The translations under genes were made by a program, and so were the position numbers. A stretch of DNA of 64,000 nt from assembly GCA_003243195.1 (NCBI GenBank), contig QFQI01000007.1, positions 1 to 64,000 of the forward strand. Direction: 5' to 3'. Shown one piece after another: positions 35,301 through 42,293 of this stretch (position 1 is its first letter; each line of letters begins with the position of its first letter). Below the pieces are notes generated by a model. That model was not told the origin of the DNA and ran no database searches. It saw only the letters and a list, made by a program, of their open reading frames with translations. This stretch comes from Sphingomonas taxi. Its GTDB lineage: Bacteria; Pseudomonadota; Alphaproteobacteria; Sphingomonadales; Sphingomonadaceae.

Positions 35301-35510
35301 GCGGGCGCCGGTGGCCAGAACGCCATTGGCCGCGCGGTGGTCGGCGGCATGCTGTCCGCCACCGTGCTGGCGATCTTCTTCGTCCCGATGTTCTTCGTGG
35401 TCGTGCTGCGGCTGTTCGGGCACGGCAAGAAAGAGCCGCAGCACGATGACACCCATGACGACCGGCCGGCGGGCGATCCGGATACCCGGCACGCCCCTCA
35501 GGGAGCCTGA
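32319..35510 (+). CDS. RND multidrug efflux permease (HAE1, MexB/AcrB type)
   Basis: A 1063-residue proton-driven inner-membrane pump. It starts MSRYFIDRPIFAWVIAVVLMLAG, the HAE1 consensus. Transmembrane helix 4 contains the proton-relay LVDDAIVVVENVER with paired Asp residues. Large periplasmic loops occur between TM1-2 and TM7-8. The C-terminal tail is charged (GKKEPQHDDTHDDRP). It begins 6 bp after the adaptor gene and ends 1 bp before the channel gene, so the three form one tripartite system. Confidence 0.96.
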   Translation: MSRYFIDRPIFAWVIAVVLMLAGVIAIRSLPIAQFPEIAPPAVAISATYPGADAETLERTTTQVIEQQLRGIDNLRYFSSTSSSAGLVTITLTFEQGTDPDIAQVQVQNKLQAATPLLPQEVQRQGIQVTKSAASFLAVVGLVSEDGSHNNNDLADMVVSKFQDPISRVSGVGELQVFGSQYAMRIWVDPLKLNNYALTVADVTSAVQAQNAQVSAGQIGAQPAPKEQMLNATVSVQSRLQTPEEFGAIRLKTSADGAVVRLRDVARVEIGAENYGFDVAYNGKPAAGFGVRLATGANALDTVDAVKARAAEIGKTLPPDVKLIYPYDITPFVRLSVEQVIHTLIEAVVLVFLVMFLFLQNWRATIIPTIAVPVVLLGTFAVMALAGYTINTLTLFGMVLAIGLLVDDAIVVVENVERLIVEEHLPPKEAARKSMDEISGALIGIGLVLSAVFLPMAFFGGSTGVIYRQFSITIVSAMVLSVAVALILTPALCATILKPHDPKKGQGKGPLARFFRWFNDRFDRAQHKYEGGVKRTARSWKRSMLVYLLIVAGMAVIMLRLPSGFLPEEDQGVVLALVQGPAGSTTARTDKGLAMTREHFLKKEAANVNGVFTINGFSFAGQGQNAGLVFVNLKPWEDRSGGESRAQAIVGRAMAAFSQYKDGLIFALIPPAVQELGNATGFDVQLVDTGGIGHEKLLQARNMMLGMAAQDKRLAQVRPLSLDDAPQLKVKIDEDKARALGLDLADVNSTIATAWGGGYINDFIDRGRVKRVYVQNDTQYRMSPEAVGDLYVRSANGQMAPFTAFSTQEWSNAPVQLTRYNGQPAMQIQGSPGAGESTGAAMEALQEIHAKLPPGTTLEWTGLSYEEKLSGGQAPALYGLSLLIVFLCLAALYESWSAPISVLLVVPLGVLGAVLAAWLTGLNNDIYLQVGLITTIGVSAKNAILIVEFAEERLAEGMSPFEAAVEAAKLRLRPILMTSLAFIFGVLPLAVSTGAGAGGQNAIGRAVVGGMLSATVLAIFFVPMFFVVVLRLFGHGKKEPQHDDTHDDRPAGDPDTRHAPQGA

Positions 35511-35511
35511 T

Positions 35512-37047
35512 GTGAAGAGTTCCTCGACCCCCCGCACCACGATGCTGGCCGCGCTGGCGCTGACCAGCGCCCTCGCCGGCTGCAACATGGCGCCGAAATA
35601 CGAACGGCCGACCGGGGCGATCCCGGTCGCGCTGCCGGACGGCGGGGTATACCCCGCCGCGGCCACCGATGCGGTCGACGTGACCCGCATCGGCTGGCGC
35701 GACTTCTTCCTGGACGAGCGGCTGCGCCAGGTGATCGCCACCGGGCTGGAAAACAACCGCGACTTGCGCGTCGCCGCCGCCAACGTGTTGCAGGCACGCG
35801 CGCAATATCGCGTCCAGCGCGCCGACCTGGTGCCCGGCACCACCGTCTCGGGATCGGCGACCTATACCAACAACCTCATCGGCGCGGCGGGCGCGGTCGG
35901 CGGCGCCGGAGCGGGCGCGGGGACCGGCTCCGGCACCGGAACGGGAACCGGGAGCGGGGCGGGCGCCGGGACCGGCGGCGGTGCGGGGGCAGGGGCCGGC
36001 ATCGGCGCCTCTTCCACCAACATCCAGTTCTATTCGGTCAACGCCGGCTTTTCCGCGTTCGAACTCGACCTGTTCGGGCGCGTGCGCAACCTGAACCGGG
36101 CCGCGCTGGAGCAATATTTCGCCTCCGAGGAGGCGCAGCGCAGCGCGCGGATCAGCCTGATCGCCGAGATCGCCACCGCCTGGCTGACGCTGGCGTCCGA
36201 TCAGGAGCAGTTGCGCCTCAGCCGCGAGACGCTGAAGACCTTCGAGGAGACGGTGCGGCTCACACAGGCGCAGTTCCGCATCGGCGTCGCGTCGGAGCTG
36301 GAAGCGCGTCAGGCGGAGACAAACTATCAGGGCGCGCGCAACGACATCGCCGCGCTCAGCACGCAGGTGGCCCGCGACCAGAACGCGCTGAACCTGCTGG
36401 CGGGAACCACGGTGCCCGCCGCGCAACTGCCGACCGGGCTGGATACGACGCCGGTGACCCGCGACGCCCTGCCCGCCAATGTCGCGTCGGAGGTGCTGCT
36501 GCGTCGCCCGGACGTGTTGCAGGCCGAACATCAGTTGATTGCGCAGAACGCCAATATCGGCGCGGCGCGCGCGGCGTTCTTCCCGCGCATCTCGCTGACT
36601 GCGACGATCGGCACGATCTCCACCGCCCTCTCCGGCCTGTTCGGCGGCGGCAGCTTCACCTACAATGCCGCGCCGTCGGTCGGGCTGCCGCTGTTCGACG
36701 GCGGGCGCAACGCCGGCAACCTCGATTATGCCAAGGCGTCGCAGCAGGCGGCGGTCGCCACCTATGAGCGGACGATCCAGACCGCGTTCCGCGAGGTTGC
36801 GGACGCGCTGGCGCAACGCGGCACGATCGGCGAGCAGGTGTCGGCGCAGGGCGCCCGCGCAAACGCCGCGCAGGTGGCGGCGCGCCTGTCCGAGGCGCGC
36901 TACCGCGCCGGGGTCGATTCGTTCCTGGTGTCGCTCGACGCGCAGCGCACCGCCTATGCGGCGCAGCAGCAGCTCGTGACGACCCGGCTGACGCAGGCGA
37001 ACAACCTGATCGAGCTATATCGCTCACTGGGCGGTGGCTTGCAGTAA
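35512..37047 (+). CDS. Efflux outer-membrane channel, NodT family, with Gly-rich insert
   Basis: A 511-residue lipoprotein (lipobox LAGC) of the OprM/NodT type, with two homologous halves of barrel strands and long helices (ANVLQARAQYRVQRADL, ARYRAGVDSFLVSLDAQRTAY). GTG 35512 follows GGGAG at 6 bp. Residues 124-168 are an insert of Gly, Ala, Thr and Ser with only one each of Val and Ile, placed where OprM-type proteins have a surface beta-strand loop. It makes the protein longer than the usual 460-490 residues. It completes the RND operon. Confidence 0.92.
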   Translation: MKSSSTPRTTMLAALALTSALAGCNMAPKYERPTGAIPVALPDGGVYPAAATDAVDVTRIGWRDFFLDERLRQVIATGLENNRDLRVAAANVLQARAQYRVQRADLVPGTTVSGSATYTNNLIGAAGAVGGAGAGAGTGSGTGTGTGSGAGAGTGGGAGAGAGIGASSTNIQFYSVNAGFSAFELDLFGRVRNLNRAALEQYFASEEAQRSARISLIAEIATAWLTLASDQEQLRLSRETLKTFEETVRLTQAQFRIGVASELEARQAETNYQGARNDIAALSTQVARDQNALNLLAGTTVPAAQLPTGLDTTPVTRDALPANVASEVLLRRPDVLQAEHQLIAQNANIGAARAAFFPRISLTATIGTISTALSGLFGGGSFTYNAAPSVGLPLFDGGRNAGNLDYAKASQQAAVATYERTIQTAFREVADALAQRGTIGEQVSAQGARANAAQVAARLSEARYRAGVDSFLVSLDAQRTAYAAQQQLVTTRLTQANNLIELYRSLGGGLQ

Positions 37048-37087
37048 CGCCGACACGGGGGTCTTGCGTCGGGCCGCGATCGGCGTA

Positions 37088-37115
37088 CTCTCCTGTCGAA
37101 AATACGACAGGAGAG
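37088..37115 (+). promoter_or_regulatory. Perfect hairpin covering the Shine-Dalgarno of the small gene
   Basis: CTCTCCTGTCG (37088-37098) and CGACAGGAGAG (37105-37115) pair perfectly over 11 bp around the loop AAAATA. The 3' arm contains the Shine-Dalgarno AGGAGAG, 5 bp before ATG 37121, so folding would block translation. A DNA operator is the alternative reading. Confidence 0.65.
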
Positions 37116-37120
37116 AGCCA

Positions 37121-37378
37121 ATGGTGATGCCGGACGCGCATGCTGGGGAGGAGAGCCTCGTGATCCTCCAGACCCTGCTGTGCCTGTTGCGTGAGAAGAA
37201 CCTGCTGACGCGCAGCGATATCGAGGATCTGTGCGAGCGGGTCGCGATGCGCGCCGCCGCGGCTGAGCGCGATCCGCTGCCATGCTGCGCGGCGGCGACC
37301 AGCGCGGCGGCGACCGAGATGGCGCGGATCGGCAGCTATATCGGCCAGCGTTACGGCGGGAAGCACCGGCGGGCGTGA
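37121..37378 (+). CDS. Small uncharacterised protein with a sequestered ribosome-binding site
   Basis: An 85-residue protein. A helical N-terminal half (LVILQTLLCLLREKNLLTRSDIEDLCERVAMR) resembles a short winged-helix or four-helix module. An adjacent Cys pair (LPCCAAAT) and a basic C-terminus (YGGKHRRA) follow. I do not recognise the family. It begins 73 bp after the efflux channel gene, and the intervening hairpin may uncouple its expression. Both its codon use and its Shine-Dalgarno support a real gene. Confidence 0.68.
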   Translation: MVMPDAHAGEESLVILQTLLCLLREKNLLTRSDIEDLCERVAMRAAAAERDPLPCCAAATSAAATEMARIGSYIGQRYGGKHRRA

Positions 37379-37586
37379 CGATCCGGTGCCGGGCCTTCGG
37401 GCCGGGGCAGGCGGGTAGCTGCCGTGCGGCGGGCGGCTTTCCGGCGCGCCATCGAACCCGATCGCCGGCAACGCGAGGGCGGGGCCGAGCACGTACGGCG
37501 GCGCGTCGACCGCGTGACGGCATGATCTCGACGCGGGCCGCCGATCCGGCCTAAAGGCTGGGCGGTGACTCCATGGCTTTTCCCGC
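37379..37586 (+). other. Intergenic region before ccmF
   Basis: A 208-bp GC-rich gap. I see short GC-rich stems but no clear promoter, terminator or gene. Confidence 0.3.
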
Positions 37587-39512
37587 GTGACCGCTGAAAC
37601 CGGCCTCGCCGCCCTGTGGCTCGCCGCGGCGCTGGCGGCGTTGCAGGTGATGCTCGGCGTGCTGGCGCTGGGACGCGGTCGCGCGGAAGCGGCCGGCGCG
37701 ATCCGCGCGATCGCGATCGCGCAGGGCGCGCTGGCGGCGATCGCCATGGCCGCGCTGATCGCGGCCTTCCTCGATTCGGACATGTCGGTCGCGCTGGTCG
37801 CGGCGAACAGCCATTCGATGAAGCCGTGGCTCTACAAGTTCGCGGGCGCGTGGGGAAATCACGAAGGCTCGATGCTGTTGTGGGTCACGATCCTGGGCCT
37901 AGCCGGCGCCGGGGTGGCGTGGTTCGAGCGGCGGCTCGCCGAGCCGACGCTGGTCGCGACGCTGGCGGCGCAGGCGACGATCGCGCTGGGCTTCTACGCC
38001 TTCCTGCTGTTCGCCTCCAATCCGTTCGCGCGGTTGCAGCCGGCTCCGGCGGACGGTGCGGGGCTGAACCCGTTGTTGCAGGATCCCGGCCTCGCCTTCC
38101 ATCCGCCGACGCTCTACGCCGGCTATGTCGGGCTGTCGGTGGCCTTCTCCTTCGCGGTCGGCGCGCTGGTGACGCGCGACGTCGGGCCGGCGTTCGCGCG
38201 CGCGATGCGGCCCTGGGTGCTGGGCGCATGGGTGTTCCTGACGCTGGGGATCACGGCCGGCAGCTACTGGGCCTATTACGAACTGGGCTGGGGCGGCTGG
38301 TGGTTCTGGGATCCGGTCGAGAACGCCAGCCTGATGCCGTGGCTGGCCGCGACCGCGCTGCTCCATTCGGTGACGGTGCTGGCGACACGCGACGGGCTGC
38401 GCGCGTGGACGGTGATGCTGGCGGTGGTCGCCTTCTCGATGAGCATGATCGGCACCTTCCTGGTCCGTTCCGGTATCCTGACCAGCGTCCATGCCTTCGC
38501 GGTCGACCCGTCGCGCGGCACGTTCATACTGCTGCTGCTGCTGCTGTATATCGGCGGCGCGCTGGCGCTGTTCGGCGCGCGCGTCGGCACGGTGCGGCAG
38601 GGAAAGCTGTTCGATCCGTTCAGCCGCGAAGGATCGCTGGTCGCCAACAACCTGCTGCTGACCGTCATCCTCGGCATCGTGATGATCGGCACCTTCTATC
38701 CGATCGTCGCGGGCGCGTTCGACGTGCAATTGTCGGTCGGGCCGCCGTTCTTCGATTCCACCGCCGGACCGATCGCGCTGCTGCTCGTCGTAGTGATGGC
38801 GGCCGGGCCGGTGCTGCGCTGGCGCCGCGACACGGGCGAGGCGGTGGTGCAGCGGCTGTTCCCCGCGATCGCGGCGGCATTGTTCGCGGGCGTGGGCGTG
38901 TTCCTGCTCGGCGGGCCGATCGGCGTGCTGCCGCTGGCCGGCATCGCGCTGGCCGCCGGCCTTGCGGTGGCCAGCGTCGCGCCGCTGGCGAAGCGCAACC
39001 TCGCCCGCGCGCCGCTGCACCTCTATGGCATGGTCGTCGCGCATCTCGGCATCGCGGTCGCGCTGGCCGGCATGGCGATCAGCACCGCCTATACGCAGGA
39101 GACGCTGCTGGCGGTCGGCGTCGGCGATCCGGCGCGGGTCGCGGGCTATACCGTCCGGCTGGAGGGCGTGCGCCCGCTGGTGGGCGATAACTGGACCGCG
39201 CTGGAAGGGCGGCTGGCGGTGACCGACGGCGATGGCGGCGGGTTCGTGCTGCGTCCGCAGGTACGCTATTTCACCACCCCGGTGACGACCACCAACGAGA
39301 GCGCGATCGCGACGATGTGGAACGGGCAGCTCTATACCGTGCTCGGCGCGCTGGGCGAGGACGGCCGCTGGCAGGTGCGGTTGTGGTGGAAGCCGTTCGT
39401 GACGCTGATCTGGCTGGGCGGCGCGATGATCGCGGCCGGCGGGCTGCTGTCGCTGGTCGGGCACCAGTGGCGATCGTGGCGGACGCGCCGGCGCGCGGAG
39501 GCGTTCGCGTGA
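37587..39512 (+). CDS. ccmF: Cytochrome c maturation heme lyase subunit CcmF
   Basis: A 641-residue polytopic membrane protein. It contains the tryptophan-rich heme-handling motif WGGWWFWDPVENASLMPWL and the conserved NHEGSMLLWV and FHPPTLYAGYVG segments with paired His residues. With CcmH it attaches heme from CcmE to apocytochromes c in the periplasm. GTG 37587 gives the normal N-terminus, though no good Shine-Dalgarno is visible. ccmA-E are not adjacent, so the maturation genes are split between loci. Confidence 0.94.
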   Translation: MTAETGLAALWLAAALAALQVMLGVLALGRGRAEAAGAIRAIAIAQGALAAIAMAALIAAFLDSDMSVALVAANSHSMKPWLYKFAGAWGNHEGSMLLWVTILGLAGAGVAWFERRLAEPTLVATLAAQATIALGFYAFLLFASNPFARLQPAPADGAGLNPLLQDPGLAFHPPTLYAGYVGLSVAFSFAVGALVTRDVGPAFARAMRPWVLGAWVFLTLGITAGSYWAYYELGWGGWWFWDPVENASLMPWLAATALLHSVTVLATRDGLRAWTVMLAVVAFSMSMIGTFLVRSGILTSVHAFAVDPSRGTFILLLLLLYIGGALALFGARVGTVRQGKLFDPFSREGSLVANNLLLTVILGIVMIGTFYPIVAGAFDVQLSVGPPFFDSTAGPIALLLVVVMAAGPVLRWRRDTGEAVVQRLFPAIAAALFAGVGVFLLGGPIGVLPLAGIALAAGLAVASVAPLAKRNLARAPLHLYGMVVAHLGIAVALAGMAISTAYTQETLLAVGVGDPARVAGYTVRLEGVRPLVGDNWTALEGRLAVTDGDGGGFVLRPQVRYFTTPVTTTNESAIATMWNGQLYTVLGALGEDGRWQVRLWWKPFVTLIWLGGAMIAAGGLLSLVGHQWRSWRTRRRAEAFA

Positions 39513-40036
39513 AGCGCTGGCTGGTGTGGCTGCCGCTGTGCGCGTTCGGAGTAGTGGCGGCGGTGATCGCCTGGGGCTTGTGGCGGCCCGCCGACCGCAC
39601 GGTGCGCTCGGCGCTGGTCGGGCGCGCGCTGCCCGACTTCGTGCTGCCCGCGATCGCGCCCGGCAAGCCCGGGCTGTCCAGCGCCGATTTCCGCAGGGGG
39701 ACGCCGCGGCTGCTGAACGTCTTCGCGAGCTGGTGCGTGCCGTGCATGGCGGAGGCGCCGCAATTGCTGACGCTCAAGGCCGCCGGCGTGCCGATCGACG
39801 CGATCGCGATCAAGGACACGCCCGGTGACGTCGCGGCGTTCCTGCGCCGCAACGGCGACCCTTATGCGCGGATCGGCGCCGACGCGCACAGCCGCGTGCA
39901 GCTCGCGCTCGGGTCGTCGGGGGTGCCCGAGACGTTCGTGATCGACGGACGCGGCGTGATCGTCGCGCAGCATGTCGGCGACATCCGCGCCGACGACGTG
40001 CCCACGCTGTTGCAGGCGCTGGCGAAGGCGCGATGA
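39509..40036 (+). CDS. ccmG: Thiol:disulfide interchange protein CcmG/DsbE
   Basis: A 175-residue membrane-anchored thioredoxin-like protein. One N-terminal helix is followed by the reducing motif WCVPC and the CcmG cis-Pro region GVPETFVIDGRG. It keeps apocytochrome c cysteines reduced before heme ligation. GTG 39509 overlaps the ccmF stop (GTGA), and its own stop overlaps ccmH. Confidence 0.94.
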   Translation: MKRWLVWLPLCAFGVVAAVIAWGLWRPADRTVRSALVGRALPDFVLPAIAPGKPGLSSADFRRGTPRLLNVFASWCVPCMAEAPQLLTLKAAGVPIDAIAIKDTPGDVAAFLRRNGDPYARIGADAHSRVQLALGSSGVPETFVIDGRGVIVAQHVGDIRADDVPTLLQALAKAR

Positions 40037-40437
40037 GGCGGCTGGCGTTCCTCGCGCTGCTTGTGGCGCTGCCGGCATCGGGGCCGGTCGCGGCACAGAC
40101 CGCGCTGCCGCCGCTCGCCTATACCCAGCTTCGCGATCCGGCGCAGGAGCGGCAGGCGCGCGCGCTGATGGAGACGTTGCGCTGCGTGGTGTGCCAGGGG
40201 CAGTCGATCGCCGACTCGGACGCCGACATGGCGGGCGAGATGCGCGCGCTGGTCCGCCGCCGGATCGCGGGCGGCGAAAGCCCACGCGCGGTGCGCGAAT
40301 GGCTGGTGGCGCGCTACGGCGATTACGTCAGCTACGATCCGCCGCTGCGGGCTGCGACGCTGCCGCTGTGGCTGGCGCCGCTGTTGCTGCTGGCGCTCGG
40401 CATATGGCTGGCGCGCGGCTCGTTCCGCCGGCGCTGA
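40033..40437 (+). CDS. ccmH: Cytochrome c maturation protein CcmH
   Basis: A 134-residue exported protein with the CcmH signature LRCVVCQGQSIADS near residue 50. It has a three-helix periplasmic domain and one C-terminal membrane helix. It acts with CcmG in reducing apocytochrome c. The ATG overlaps the ccmG stop. No CcmI-type TPR extension is present. Confidence 0.95.
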   Translation: MRRLAFLALLVALPASGPVAAQTALPPLAYTQLRDPAQERQARALMETLRCVVCQGQSIADSDADMAGEMRALVRRRIAGGESPRAVREWLVARYGDYVSYDPPLRAATLPLWLAPLLLLALGIWLARGSFRRR

Positions 40438-40469
40438 CGCGGCGTGGCGGGTAGGCGCGCGACCAACCC

Positions 40470-40497
40470 CAACTTGCCCGCCGCGATGCACAAGTTG
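40470..40497. promoter_or_regulatory. Inverted repeat upstream of cysQ
   Basis: CAACTTG (40470-40476) and CAAGTTG (40491-40497) form a 7-bp inverted repeat with a 14-bp spacer, 39 bp before the cysQ start. It could be a regulator site for the sulfate assimilation genes or a weak stem after ccmH. Confidence 0.35.
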
Positions 40498-40535
40498 CTG
40501 GCGGTCGGTTCATGGCCGCGCCACATCGACGCGCC

Positions 40536-41360
40536 ATGAACGATCCTGTCGCGGTCCCCGACCGCCCCGCATTGATGAACGCGCTGCTGACGCTGGCCGA
40601 GGAGGCCGGCGACGTGGTGTGGCGGCACTTCACCGCCGGCTGCGCGGTGCAGCACAAGGCCGATGACAGCCCGGTCACGATCGCCGATCGCGAGGCGGAG
40701 GCGGTGATCCTCGCCGGGCTGGCGATCGCCGCGCCGCACGTGCCGGTGGTCGCGGAGGAGGAGGCCGCCGCCGGGCGCGTGCCCGATGTCGCGGCCGCGT
40801 TCTTCCTGGTCGATCCGCTCGACGGAACGAAGGAGTTCGTGCGGCGCGGCGACGATTTCACCGTCAACATCGCGCTGGTCGAGCGCGGCGCGCCGACCAT
40901 GGGGGTGGTCTATGCGCCGGCGCGCGACGCGCTTTACTGGGGCGATGTCGGCGCGGGGGCGTGGGTCGCCGCACGTGCGCCCGGGGGTGTGCGCGGCGCG
41001 GCACGCGGGATGGCGGTGCGCGCGTGCGGCGGCGCGCCGTGCGCGGTGGCGTCGAAAAGCCACGCGATGCCGGGGTTGGACGCGTGGCTGGCCGCCGGCG
41101 GCGTCGCGACGCGCGTCTCGGTCGGCTCCAGCCTGAAGTTCGCGCTGGTCGCGTCCGGAGAGGCCGACGTCTATCCGCGCACCGGACCGACGATGGAATG
41201 GGATACCGCTGCCGGCGACGCGGTGCTGCGCGCGGCGGGCGGGCGGACGCTCGACGTCGATGGCGCGCCGTTCCGTTACGGCAAGCCCGGCTTCCGCAAT
41301 GCCGGCTTCGTCGCCACCGGCGGCTACGACCCCGCGCCGCTGCGGCCGTTCCTGCCATGA
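40536..41360 (+). CDS. cysQ: 3'(2'),5'-bisphosphate nucleotidase CysQ
   Basis: A 274-residue inositol-monophosphatase-fold enzyme. The metal site motifs are EEEAAAG, FFLVDPLDGTKEF and the C-terminal EWDTAAGDAVLRAAGG. It removes PAP, the by-product of PAPS reduction, and so protects sulfate assimilation. ATG 40536 is chosen; ATG 40575 is possible and would still leave the fold intact. The cysD start overlaps its stop (ATGA). Confidence 0.93.
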   Translation: MNDPVAVPDRPALMNALLTLAEEAGDVVWRHFTAGCAVQHKADDSPVTIADREAEAVILAGLAIAAPHVPVVAEEEAAAGRVPDVAAAFFLVDPLDGTKEFVRRGDDFTVNIALVERGAPTMGVVYAPARDALYWGDVGAGAWVAARAPGGVRGAARGMAVRACGGAPCAVASKSHAMPGLDAWLAAGGVATRVSVGSSLKFALVASGEADVYPRTGPTMEWDTAAGDAVLRAAGGRTLDVDGAPFRYGKPGFRNAGFVATGGYDPAPLRPFLP

Positions 41361-42253
41361 CGCTGACGCATCTGGATCGTTTGGAGGCGGAGAGCATCCA
41401 CATCCTGCGCGAAGTCGCCGCGCTCGCGCACAAGCCGGTGATGCTGTATTCGGTGGGCAAGGATTCCGCCGTGATGCTGCATCTGGCGCGCAAGGCCTTT
41501 CATCCCGCGCCGCCGCCGTTCCCGCTGCTGCATGTCGATACGACGTGGAAGTTCCGCGCGATGTACGCGTTGCGCGACAAGGCGGCGCGCGCGGCGGGCA
41601 TGGAGTTGATCGTCCACCGCAACCCGGAGGCGGTGGCGCAGGGCATCAACCCGTTCGACCATGGCGCGCTCCACACCGACATGTGGAAGACCGAGGGGCT
41701 GAAGCAGGCGCTGGACCTCCACGGCTTCGACGCGGCGTTCGGCGGCGCGCGCCGCGACGAGGAGAAGAGCCGCGCCAAGGAGCGCATCTTCTCCTTCCGC
41801 ACGCCCGCGCACCGCTGGGATCCCAAGGCGCAGCGGCCGGAATTGTGGCATCTCTACAATGCCCGCCATGCGAAAGGGGAGAGCATGCGCGTCTTCCCGA
41901 TCAGCAACTGGACGGAGCTGGACGTGTGGCAATATATCGCGCGCGAGGGCATCGAGATCGTGCCGCTGTATTTCGCCGCGCCGCGCCCGACCGTCGAGCG
42001 CGACGGGCTGATCCTGATGGTCGACGACGATCGCTTCCGCCTGGCCCCCGGCGAGGTGCCGGTGGAGCGATCGGTGCGCTTCCGCACGCTGGGCTGCTAT
42101 CCGTTGTCGGGAGCGGTCGAGAGCGAGGCGGCGACGCTGAACGACGTGATCCGCGAGATGCTGCTGACCACCACCAGCGAACGGCAGGGCCGCGCGATCG
42201 ACAAGGATGCGGGCGCCGGCATGGAGCAGAAGAAGCAGCAGGGGTATTTCTGA
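41357..42253 (+). CDS. cysD: Sulfate adenylyltransferase subunit CysD
   Basis: A 298-residue PP-loop ATP-pyrophosphatase. The nucleotide motif YSVGKDSAVMLHL, the FGGARRDEEKSRAKERIFSF block and the C-terminal RFRTLGCYPLSGAVES are diagnostic. With the CysN GTPase it makes APS from ATP and sulfate. It is translationally coupled to cysQ. Confidence 0.97.
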   Translation: MTLTHLDRLEAESIHILREVAALAHKPVMLYSVGKDSAVMLHLARKAFHPAPPPFPLLHVDTTWKFRAMYALRDKAARAAGMELIVHRNPEAVAQGINPFDHGALHTDMWKTEGLKQALDLHGFDAAFGGARRDEEKSRAKERIFSFRTPAHRWDPKAQRPELWHLYNARHAKGESMRVFPISNWTELDVWQYIAREGIEIVPLYFAAPRPTVERDGLILMVDDDRFRLAPGEVPVERSVRFRTLGCYPLSGAVESEAATLNDVIREMLLTTTSERQGRAIDKDAGAGMEQKKQQGYF

Positions 42254-42293
42254 TGGGCGGCGTCGCACGCCTTGCCGCGCGGGGGCGGATCAC

